Of a DNA stretch of 64,000 bases, positions 15,913 through 24,545 are shown in pieces (position 1 is the first letter of the stretch; every line of letters begins with the position of its first letter). Below the pieces are notes generated by a model. The model saw only the letters and a program-made list of their open reading frames with translations, searched no databases and was not told where the DNA came from. The translations under genes and the position numbers were made by a program. Origin of the DNA: JAPWJZ01 sp965279315 (GTDB lineage: Bacteria; Pseudomonadota; Alphaproteobacteria; Micavibrionales; UBA2020); the NCBI GenBank assembly GCA_965279315.1, contig OZ257145.1:1612001-1676000 (forward strand). Direction: 5' to 3'.

Positions 15913-17015
15913 GCCGCAAGAAACCCTTCAACACCTCGGCGAAAAAGAACCAGATTGAATTCCAGCTGTTTTCCGACCTGGATGGCGTCCTGACCGATTT
16001 CGACGGCCATGCGAAGAAGCACGGCAAGTTCAACGAAAAAGGCCAGCCGAAATGGGAAGAGCTGGACCGCAAATGGTGGCAGACGATGCCCGCCTATGAC
16101 GGCGCGAAAGAGTTTTACGACGCGCTCCGCGCGCGCGGCCGCACGCGCATGCTGACCGCGCCGATCCTGAACGCCGATTGTTTCCGGGGCAAGGCGGAAT
16201 GGGTGAAGGAATTCCGCAAATCGCGCTTCGGCCTGCTCGACCTCGTGATTGCGAAGGCCGAAGACAAAAATCTGCTCGCCCGCCCGCACCATATCCTGGT
16301 CGACGACCGCCAGAAAAACATCGACGAATGGGTGCATGCCGGCGGCATCGGCGTTTTGCACACCGGCGATTATGCCGACACGCTGAAACGCGTCGACGCC
16401 GCGATGGAAAAATTCCGCCGCGAGAACGACCCGTCATTGCCGCCCCCGCCGCCCGTGGTGGAGGATTATAAAACGCTGAAAGTTTTCATTGGCACCAACG
16501 GCGTGCTGGCCGATTTCCAGACGCATCTGGAGACCGAGAACAAGATCGACGCCAAGGGCAAGACGAAATGGACGTCGCTGTTGGGCGACTGGTGGAAAAC
16601 CATCCCCGCGTTTAACGGCGCGAAACAGTTTTATGAAGACGTGAAGGAAGCAGTGAAGGACAGCGTGACCGGAAAATCGCAGGTGCGTTTCCTGACCGGC
16701 CCGGTGCCGATCCCCGACAGTTTCGAGGGCGCGGCCGAATGGACGATGGGTTTCCGCCCGGAATCCAAAAAATTCGCGCTGCTGGATATCATCATCGCCC
16801 GCTCCGGCGACAAGGAACTGCTGGCACGCCCGAACAATATCCTGATCGACGACCGCGCCGCCAACGTGACGGCGTGGCAGAATGCGGGCGGCATCGGCAT
16901 CCTGCACACCGGCGATTTCGCCGACACGCTGCAGCAGCTGAAGGACGCGGTAAAAGCGCACCGCACACCCACGCGCCGCATCCTGCCGATGAAGCGCCCG
17001 CCGTCGATTTCGTAA
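15909..17015 (+). CDS. Tandem HAD-like (5'-nucleotidase type) protein with an inactive second domain
   Basis: The 368-residue protein consists of two homologous HAD domains (about 17-170 and 188-350). Domain 1 has motif I with D23 and D25 (FSDLDGVLTDF), motif II MLTAP and motif IV ILVDDR. Domain 2 repeats the whole pattern (FLTGP, ILIDDR), but motif I reads FIGTNGVLADF, so both catalytic aspartates are replaced by Gly and Asn. The family resembles cytosolic 5'(3')-deoxyribonucleotidases. I infer one active and one degenerate domain. The last part (HRTPTRRILPMKRPP) is basic. It is coupled to the ankyrin gene. Confidence 0.82.
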   Translation: MSRKKPFNTSAKKNQIEFQLFSDLDGVLTDFDGHAKKHGKFNEKGQPKWEELDRKWWQTMPAYDGAKEFYDALRARGRTRMLTAPILNADCFRGKAEWVKEFRKSRFGLLDLVIAKAEDKNLLARPHHILVDDRQKNIDEWVHAGGIGVLHTGDYADTLKRVDAAMEKFRRENDPSLPPPPPVVEDYKTLKVFIGTNGVLADFQTHLETENKIDAKGKTKWTSLLGDWWKTIPAFNGAKQFYEDVKEAVKDSVTGKSQVRFLTGPVPIPDSFEGAAEWTMGFRPESKKFALLDIIIARSGDKELLARPNNILIDDRAANVTAWQNAGGIGILHTGDFADTLQQLKDAVKAHRTPTRRILPMKRPPSIS

Positions 17016-17018
17016 GGT

Positions 17019-17137
17019 GTAACCCCGGCGAAGGCCGGGGTCCAAGCAATCGCTCGTTTTATTGGCGGTTGCGGCTTACGAGGTGTTGCCGCCAATTGTA
17101 CTGGGAATGCTTGGACCCCGGCCTTCGCCGGGGTTAC
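17019..17137. repeat. Large inverted repeat with 30-base perfect arms
   Basis: The 30 bases at 17019-17048 are exactly inverted at 17108-17137. Each arm itself contains the hairpin CCCCGGC-GAAG-GCCGGGG type. Such GC-rich palindromes occur in many alphaproteobacterial intergenic regions. It lies between the HAD gene and the EF-hand gene and may also end transcription. Confidence 0.85.
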
Positions 17138-17199
17138 GGAACTTTTATTGATTTCGTTCCGTTAGCAATAACAACGCAATCCAGCCGGAGGGTATCCCC

Positions 17200-17583
17200 A
17201 TGAATGCAGACCGTTTTATTGCCTTTGGCACGACCGTCCTGATGCTAATGGCGCTGCCCGCCATTTCAACGGCGCAGGGCGCGACGCTCGACAAAACCTC
17301 CATGCGCTATAACGCGCTGTCCGAACTGGAATATGGCGCGCTACTGATCGACGATACCCTGAACGCGGTGCCGGAAAACCGCAATGTCTCCCCCGAAATG
17401 GGCCTGACGACGGTTACCTTCCAGAGCCTCGATGCCGATGGCAACGGGCAGGTGACGAAGGAAGAATTCGAAAAGCAGGGCCTGACCGAAAGCCTGTTCA
17501 CCACGATGGACACCGATCATGACGGCAACCTCAGCCAGGGCGAAGTGGATACCCACGGCCCGCTGATGAAGCCGGTGCAGTAA
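17200..17583 (+). CDS. Secreted EF-hand protein
   Basis: The 127-residue protein has a signal peptide (FGTTVLMLMALPAISTAQG) and two canonical EF-hand loops, DADGNGQVTKEEF and DTDHDGNLSQGEV, near the C-terminus. It is probably a periplasmic calcium-binding protein. GGAGGG upstream supports the start. It is convergent with the DUF6438 gene, with one base between stops. Confidence 0.85.
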   Translation: MNADRFIAFGTTVLMLMALPAISTAQGATLDKTSMRYNALSELEYGALLIDDTLNAVPENRNVSPEMGLTTVTFQSLDADGNGQVTKEEFEKQGLTESLFTTMDTDHDGNLSQGEVDTHGPLMKPVQ

Positions 17584-17584
17584 T

Positions 17585-18139
17585 TTAGTGTTTCTGCATT
17601 TCTTGTGAATCTTGAGGAGTGCCTACCCATTCAGCAATATCTGCGACCTGCTCTATTGTCTTCACAAGTTTTGCAACATTCTGGTCTTGGTAAGGCTGCT
17701 CTTCGCGCGCTATGACTTTTTTTAGTTCCTGATTTTTTTGTAAGAAACGTACAGAAACAATGACGAATGAACCGTCCATCTGGGGAGTCTCTCGTTCAGG
17801 AGGAAGAGAAAAAAAATGAGAGGCGTTTATAGCATTGGTTATATTGTCGCGTTGGCTAAAGGTTAAGGTTTTTGAACGTGTTCCTTTAATTTTGACGAAT
17901 TGCCGCCCTTCATAGGTCACTATTCCTTCACCTGTAATGGCAAGGCTGTAATCGGCGCATATGTATATGCATCCACCATGTACGATTTTGACTTCGTTGA
18001 ATTCTTTGATGACATGCGCATTATTTTTGCTAGGTAAGTAGCGAAAGATGGCAGACAAAATGTCAGGAATAAAAAAACAGCCTAAGCAGATTAAAAGGCA
18101 CAACAATCTTATTGACGCTTTCGAGCTTAGTCTTTTCAA
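17585..18139 (-). CDS. DUF6438-like membrane-anchored protein
   Basis: The 184-residue protein has an N-terminal hydrophobic anchor (LLCLLICLGCFFIPDILSAIF). Its middle resembles DUF6438, with GGCIYICADYSLAITGEGIVTYEG. The start is TTG at 18139, overlapping the stop of the upstream diguanylate cyclase gene. Base composition is AT-richer than the neighbours, suggesting transfer or relaxed selection. Function is unknown. Confidence 0.65.
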   Translation of the reverse strand: MKRLSSKASIRLLCLLICLGCFFIPDILSAIFRYLPSKNNAHVIKEFNEVKIVHGGCIYICADYSLAITGEGIVTYEGRQFVKIKGTRSKTLTFSQRDNITNAINASHFFSLPPERETPQMDGSFVIVSVRFLQKNQELKKVIAREEQPYQDQNVAKLVKTIEQVADIAEWVGTPQDSQEMQKH

Positions 18140-18840
18140 CGCTCCGCCCTGCGCCGCTTCTTGTCGGCGGCCAGCATCAGGTCGACGCCGCCATAGGTTG
18201 CCTGGTATTCGCTATGCGATGAAACGGGCAGGGTGCCGATGCTGGCGCCGAGGCGGATATGTTCGCCGCGCCACGCCATGTCCATGGCATCCAGCGCAAG
18301 GCGCACCTGGTCGATCTTGGCCATCGCGGCATCGGGGTTGGTCTGGGTCAGCAGCAGGGCGAATTCATCGCCGCCGAAACGCGCGACGCCGTCGGTGATG
18401 CGCAGCGAGGTGATCAGGGTTTCCGACACCATCTTCAGGCAGGCGTCGCCCGCCGGGTGGCCGTGGCGGTCGTTCAGCGGCTTGAACTTATCAAGGTCGA
18501 TCAGCGCGAACAGCGCGCCCGGTGAACTGCCGCGACGGATGCGCGCGCGTTCCCCTTCGAAAAACTTTTCGAACCCGCGGCGGTTCATCAGCCCTGTCAG
18601 CGGGTCGGTCGCGGCGAGGTCTTCCAGCTGGCGGATGCGCTGCGTCTGCTCCGCAATCACGCGCTCCGCATCCTCGATTTTATTGTAGGCGTTTTTGAGC
18701 AGCGCGACGGTCGTGCCCTTGTTGCGCCATGAATCGTCAAGGCGCGCGCTTCGCGCCGTATAAATATCGGGTTGCGGGGCGTTGTCTTGCGTGGTCTTGC
18801 CCTTGAGCGGGCGGAGTATCGCGGGAAGTTCATGTTCCAT
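18136..18840 (-). CDS. Diguanylate cyclase (GGDEF domain)
   Basis: The 234-residue protein has a short N-terminal coiled coil (about 45-70) and a GGDEF domain starting at DPLTGLMNRRGFEKFF, with the active-site motif RFGGDEFALLL and ALIDLDKFKPLNDRHGH. All key residues for making cyclic di-GMP from GTP are present. No RxxD inhibitory site is obvious before the motif (ITDGVARF). It has no sensor domain or membrane segment. It is co-transcribed with the DUF6438 gene. Confidence 0.92.
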   Translation of the reverse strand: MEHELPAILRPLKGKTTQDNAPQPDIYTARSARLDDSWRNKGTTVALLKNAYNKIEDAERVIAEQTQRIRQLEDLAATDPLTGLMNRRGFEKFFEGERARIRRGSSPGALFALIDLDKFKPLNDRHGHPAGDACLKMVSETLITSLRITDGVARFGGDEFALLLTQTNPDAAMAKIDQVRLALDAMDMAWRGEHIRLGASIGTLPVSSHSEYQATYGGVDLMLAADKKRRRAER

Positions 18841-19027
18841 GACGAATACACACTAAAAAATACGGATAACGGGTAAGCGCAAGCGTAACACGAATCATGC
18901 GCCTGTCGAAGTTTTTGGCGTGTTTATCTTTACATAAGGGCTTGTTTTCGTTCTTTTTACCATTACTTCATGGGAAGCGTGTATTCTTGAAATGAAAGAC
19001 ACGCCCTACCCCGTAAGGACAAGACCC

Positions 19028-19912
19028 ATGCCATTCCGCCCTATGCAATTCCAGTTGGCCCATGCCATTGTCGCGCTCGGCCTGATCCTGTGCCCGCTGT
19101 CATCCGCGGTTGCCGCCGCAGGCGTCACGCCCGCCGCAACATTGAAGGCCGATGACATCTCGCTGGCGGGTCACAAGGCGCTGTACGATTTCCGCATGAC
19201 GGCGGTGCAGTCGGGCGCGGGCATTTCCGGCATCCGCGGCACGATGTATTACGAACAGGCCGACAATTGCGAGGCATGGACGACCGATCACCGCTTCAAC
19301 GTCGAATACCAGTATCCCGAACGCCGCCCCGTCGAAAACACCAGCCATTATGTGGCGTTTGAATCCAAGGACGCGCGCCAGTTCTATTACTCGTCGGAGC
19401 GCGAGGAAAACGGGTTGACGATCGAGCAGCTGCGCGGCGCGGTGAAGCCGAACGCCGACGGCACGGCGAAGGCCGATTATTCGCGCCCCGATGACCTGTC
19501 GTTCGACCTGCCCAAGGGGTATCTGCTGCCCACGCAGCACACGGCGGAAGTCATCAAGCATGCGCGCGCCGGCGACAAGTTTTTCAGCGCCGCCATGTTC
19601 GACGGCACCGATGCCGACGGCCCTGTCGAGATCAACACCTTCATCGGCAAGAAACTGACGGCGGACGAGCTCAAGAAAATCGCCGCCGACAACCCCAAGA
19701 TCGATGCCGGCCTGACTTCCGGCGACGCATGGCGCGTGCGCATGGCCGTCTTCCCGCTGAAGGAAGACAAGGGCATGTCGCCGACCTATGAAATGGACCT
19801 CATCATGCACAGCAACGGCATCGTCAGCTGGTCGCTGGTCGATTACCACGCCTTCAAGGTCGAACAAAAACTCGTCGCCCTGGAAAAACTGCCGGCGAAG
19901 ACCTGTAATTAA
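19028..19912 (+). CDS. eipB: EipB-like periplasmic protein (DUF1849)
   Basis: I chose the ATG at 19028 because AAGGAC lies 9 bases upstream; an ATG at 18992 has no such site. The 294-residue product starts with a signal peptide ending near AVAAAG. It has the DUF1849 signatures LAGHKALYDFRMT, GIRGTMYYEQADNCEAWTTD and the C-terminal YEMDLIMHSNGIVSWSLVDYHAFKVEQ. EipB in Brucella is a periplasmic beta-spiral protein needed for envelope integrity. The conserved cysteine pair (DNC and KTC) is present. Confidence 0.87.
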   Translation: MPFRPMQFQLAHAIVALGLILCPLSSAVAAAGVTPAATLKADDISLAGHKALYDFRMTAVQSGAGISGIRGTMYYEQADNCEAWTTDHRFNVEYQYPERRPVENTSHYVAFESKDARQFYYSSEREENGLTIEQLRGAVKPNADGTAKADYSRPDDLSFDLPKGYLLPTQHTAEVIKHARAGDKFFSAAMFDGTDADGPVEINTFIGKKLTADELKKIAADNPKIDAGLTSGDAWRVRMAVFPLKEDKGMSPTYEMDLIMHSNGIVSWSLVDYHAFKVEQKLVALEKLPAKTCN

Positions 19913-19976
19913 TACGCCAGCTGTAGCCCCAATAAGATTTGGGACGTTAAAGAATTGTGCGCTGAAGGATACGCTC

Positions 19977-20651
19977 ATGTCAGATACAGATATGGAGTCA
20001 GTGCGCCGTCGTCCCGGCTTGTATCTGGGCGGCACAGATGAACGCGCTCTGCACAGGCTTCCGGAGGAAATACTCAATAATGCTTTCGCTGAGGCGGTCA
20101 CCACCCATGCCGACTTAATCGAAATCAGACTAAAAAAAGACGGTAGCATAACCATCGCCGATAACGGTCGCGGCATTCCAATTGAATTACACCCCAAGTT
20201 TCCAGGGAAGTCAGCCTTGGAAGTTATTTTTACCACAATTCATCTTGGCAGAGATTCCCTCGCGCGGCGTGAATTCCAGCCCGCCAATACTTCGATTACA
20301 GTCAACGCCTGTGTTGTAAATGCGTTATCAGATTGGCTGTGGGTCGAAGTGGTGCGTAACAAGACCTTGTATCGCCAGTCCTACGCAAAGGGGAACCCGA
20401 CAAGCAAAGTCGTGAATCAGGGGGCAACGAATGAGCGGCGGGGGACAACAATCTGTTTCCAGCCTGACCCTGAAATATTCGGCGAAAATGCCGCCTTTAA
20501 TCCAGCCGTTCTGCATGAAATGGCACGATCCAGAGCGATGCTTTATGGCGGTGTTAAAATCAGGTGGATTTGTGATGCAGAGATCGCAGACGGCGCAACG
20601 CCTCTGGAACAAAGCTTCCATTATCCAAACAGAATGTCGGGTGCAGACTAG
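19977..20651 (+). CDS. Stand-alone GyrB/ParE-type GHKL ATPase domain protein
   Basis: The 224-residue protein aligns along its length with the N-terminal ATPase domain of GyrB: RRPGLYLGGTDERALHRL, an N-box with E31 and N35 (PEEILNNAFAEA), the nucleotide motif ADNGRGIPIELHP at 61-73, VVNALSDWLWVEV, and RGTTICFQPDPEIF. The glycine-rich ATP lid (GGLHGVG in GyrB) is replaced by SITVNAC, so hydrolysis is doubtful. There is no transducer, TOPRIM or C-terminal region. It could be a decoy or regulator of gyrase, or an enzyme fragment under decay. AT-richer codon use suggests transfer. The start follows GAAGGA at a long spacing. Confidence 0.75.
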   Translation: MSDTDMESVRRRPGLYLGGTDERALHRLPEEILNNAFAEAVTTHADLIEIRLKKDGSITIADNGRGIPIELHPKFPGKSALEVIFTTIHLGRDSLARREFQPANTSITVNACVVNALSDWLWVEVVRNKTLYRQSYAKGNPTSKVVNQGATNERRGTTICFQPDPEIFGENAAFNPAVLHEMARSRAMLYGGVKIRWICDAEIADGATPLEQSFHYPNRMSGAD

Positions 20652-20735
20652 GTTGTTTCACGATGCCCTCTTTAGTCGCTTAAGATACAAATTTTTATGA
20701 AAATAAAGCCTGCTTTTCTTTAATTAGACCGCTTC

Positions 20736-20751
20736 TTAATAATTTGTTAAC
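20736..20751 (+). promoter_or_regulatory. CtrA-type binding site upstream of divK
   Basis: TTAATAATTTGTTAAC matches the CtrA consensus TTAA-N7-TTAAC exactly, 43 bases upstream of the divK start. A related TTAA-N8-TTAAC lies upstream of pleD at 21213-21229. Confidence 0.7.
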
Positions 20752-20794
20752 CTCCGCCAACGTATAACAGGCGGTAGCGCATTTTGGAGCACCT

Positions 20795-21163
20795 ATGAAA
20801 AAGAAGGTCATGATTGTCGAGGATAACGAGCTGAACATGAAGCTCTTCGACGACCTTTTGGGTGCCCACGGTTATGACACGATCAAGACGCGTGACGGCA
20901 CCAAGGTCATGGACCTGGCGCGTACGCACCGCCCCGACCTGATCGTCATGGATATCCAGCTGCCCGAGGTTTCCGGCCTTGATGTGACGAAATGGCTGAA
21001 AAGCGACGACGACCTGAAATCGATCCCCGTCATCGCCGTGACTGCCTTTGCCATGAAGGGCGACGAGGAAAAGATCCGGCAGGGCGGCTGCGAGGATTAT
21101 GTGTCGAAACCCATCTCGATCATCGACTTCATGAAAGTCGTGCAGAAATACCTCGAAAAATAA
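20795..21163 (+). CDS. divK: DivK single-domain response regulator
   Basis: The 122-residue receiver-only protein begins KKVMIVEDNELNMKLFDDLL, with phosphoacceptor D53 in LIVMDIQLPEVSGLDVTKW and the lysine motif YVSKPISI. Sequence style and the adjacent pleD identify it as DivK, which controls cell polarity and CtrA activity through DivJ, PleC and DivL in alphaproteobacteria. A CtrA box lies in its promoter, suggesting feedback control. Confidence 0.92.
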   Translation: MKKKVMIVEDNELNMKLFDDLLGAHGYDTIKTRDGTKVMDLARTHRPDLIVMDIQLPEVSGLDVTKWLKSDDDLKSIPVIAVTAFAMKGDEEKIRQGGCEDYVSKPISIIDFMKVVQKYLEK

Positions 21164-21290
21164 CCGGAATCCGGTTTGCCCCAAGTATTTGTGACATAAG
21201 GCTTTTATAACCTTAAAGCTTCGTTTAACATTTGCCTGTAGGGTAAATGTAGGCAGCCTTATCAAAGCCATTCGAGAATAAAAACAGAAC

Positions 21291-22736
<1,446 letters not shown>

Positions 22737-22795
22737 AAAAATATACTACCGAATACGCGTTATACAGTTCACCTAGGCTAACCTGTGGCGGTAAC

Positions 22796-24004
22796 ATGCG
22801 TACAAGTTTTATTGTTTTCATCTTTTTTGCGCTAACACTCTTGTCTTACCTGATTATCCCGCTCGGAAGCGCTTGTGCATGTACAGAGTCCAGGCCGATA
22901 AGCAGCAGGGTTTTCCCGTATGAAACGCCTTTTCAAAACTTAAGAAACTCGATTTCAGCGGCAATGTCGCAAGGTTTTTTTCGACAAGATGACTTTGAAA
23001 AGCTCGATTTTTCGATGCCCGCCGACGCTTCATATGGTGATGCGGCAGAATTCGAAGTGTTCAACCCGTTCGGACCATTCAATGCGGAGCGTTTGCCGGA
23101 CTGGAAGCAAAATTCGGAAATGTTTACGTCCGCCACAAAAGCTGTGTTTATCCTGCGGCGGACTAATAATGATCAAAGTAGCGGGCCGGCAATCTCAGAT
23201 CATTTGATTGCGGTTTTGACAGATCTAAATAAAGAAGGCTGTGAAAAGCACAGGAGATTGAACTACCCTGTTCTGCATTTGTCTGTGCCTTTTGATTTGA
23301 CTCCTCATAGCCACGGTTCTGTGGAAGATCCGGAGATTAGAAAGATTATTCACAACTATGATTACAATCAGTGCATCGCAGATTCGGACGACCGATGGTA
23401 TTACGTCGAATTCATCGAGAGCCGTTATAAGCTTTCCCTAAATGAACCTTGGATTTTATCCTACGGGCATAACTGCAGTGTGGAGGAGGCCAAGAAAGAG
23501 GGAGCCTATTGCCCGGGTACTTATATAGGTTGGCAGAAAAAGCCCGATATTGTGGAGCCTGCCTCGGACATGAATTTGAGGAGGTTCACCCATCGACCGC
23601 CCATGACTGCCGAGCAGGCTGCTGTTAAATGGGCAGGAAAAGCGTTTTTAATTATTTTGTGGATGATTTTTGGTATCTGGGTCATGTCCATTTTTTTGAA
23701 GCTGGGAAATTTTTTCGCGCAACGGTTTGGCAGGCATATCCGTTATTTCGATACTTTCATGATATGGCTCATGATGTGCATGCCTGCCCTGTATGCTCTT
23801 TATAAAATCCTGAATTTTAATGCGATTTTAGCTGCCATTTTAATATTCTGGCTTGTATGTGCGACCGTCACATATAAATTATTTCGCCGTCAGAAACTTC
23901 GACTTGCGTTTAATGAATTTACATCAGTCTATAGTGTTATTTTTCTTGTCCTCTTCGGAATCTCGGGCAAGGGAGGCTGCGGAAATACCTTGTGGCCTTT
24001 TTAA
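22796..24004 (+). CDS. Membrane protein of unknown function (paralogue of the left-edge fragment)
   Basis: The 402-residue protein starts with a hydrophobic segment (FIVFIFFALTLLSYLIIPLG) followed by a CACTE sequence. A soluble region of about 250 residues follows (DDFEKLDFSMPADASYGDA, DDRWYYVEFIESRYKLSLNEP), then three or four membrane helices at about 280-385 and a short tail. No known family is recognised. It is AT-richer than its neighbours, including rare-codon runs, which suggests horizontal origin. Its N-terminal part is related to the partial gene at 1-260. Confidence 0.7.
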   Translation: MRTSFIVFIFFALTLLSYLIIPLGSACACTESRPISSRVFPYETPFQNLRNSISAAMSQGFFRQDDFEKLDFSMPADASYGDAAEFEVFNPFGPFNAERLPDWKQNSEMFTSATKAVFILRRTNNDQSSGPAISDHLIAVLTDLNKEGCEKHRRLNYPVLHLSVPFDLTPHSHGSVEDPEIRKIIHNYDYNQCIADSDDRWYYVEFIESRYKLSLNEPWILSYGHNCSVEEAKKEGAYCPGTYIGWQKKPDIVEPASDMNLRRFTHRPPMTAEQAAVKWAGKAFLIILWMIFGIWVMSIFLKLGNFFAQRFGRHIRYFDTFMIWLMMCMPALYALYKILNFNAILAAILIFWLVCATVTYKLFRRQKLRLAFNEFTSVYSVIFLVLFGISGKGGCGNTLWPF

Positions 24005-24055
24005 ACGAGACTCATCAGCGCAGCGTCCTGAGGGTGGCTTGAAACTCCCAAACAG

Positions 24056-24087
24056 AAAAAGGGCGGATCGAATGATCCGCCCTTTTT
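24056..24087. terminator. Bidirectional intrinsic terminator
   Basis: GGGCGGATC-GAAT-GATCCGCCC is flanked by A5 and T5, a perfect 9-base stem. It sits between the convergent membrane-protein gene and rpmG. Confidence 0.93.
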
Positions 24088-24112
24088 AAATTCGGTCGAG
24101 ACGGAAAGCGAA

Positions 24113-24280
24113 TTACTTCACTTTGCCTTCTGTATACAGCTCGTGCTTTTTCTTGCGCGGGTTGTATTTCTTGCGCTTCAGCTTGTCGGTCGTGTTGCGC
24201 GAGTTTTTCTCGGTGTAATAGCAATGGTCGCGATCGGGGCTTTCCAGTTTGATCAGCGCGCGGGGGCCTTTTTTAGCCAT
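24113..24280 (-). CDS. rpmG: 50S ribosomal protein L33
   Basis: The 55-residue protein begins MAKKGPRALIKLESPDRDHC and continues with YYTEKNSRNTTDKLKRKKYN and a C-terminal KKKHELYTEGKVK. This is the alphaproteobacterial L33 form without the zinc-binding cysteines. AAAAGGA lies upstream of the start. It is a single gene followed by the shared terminator at 24056-24087. Confidence 0.95.
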   Translation of the reverse strand: MAKKGPRALIKLESPDRDHCYYTEKNSRNTTDKLKRKKYNPRKKKHELYTEGKVK

Positions 24281-24545
24281 GGTCGAATTCCTTTTGCATC
24301 ATCCATCGGCGCTACTGCAGCGCCAGATTCTTATAGACGGGTGAAAATAGCCGTTTACGGGAAAGAGTCAAGATAAATAGGCCGCACCTGCAGCGCGGCT
24401 GGATTCGGGGCGGTGCTGCTGTGCCACATAAATATGTTTTGAGCATAATTAAATATCTGAAATATATGAATATTTCGGCACGCATTTGACGTCCAATGTT
24501 AACCATGTAAGGATTTGCTTAACGAAACAGCATGAAAGGAATTTG
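24281..24545. other. Divergent promoter region, no clear gene
   Basis: These 265 bases separate rpmG from the divergent metallophosphoesterase-like gene. A GGCGCT/AGCGCC inverted repeat lies near 24308-24324 and the part near 24440-24480 is AT-rich. No RNA gene or clear promoter can be assigned. Confidence 0.4.
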
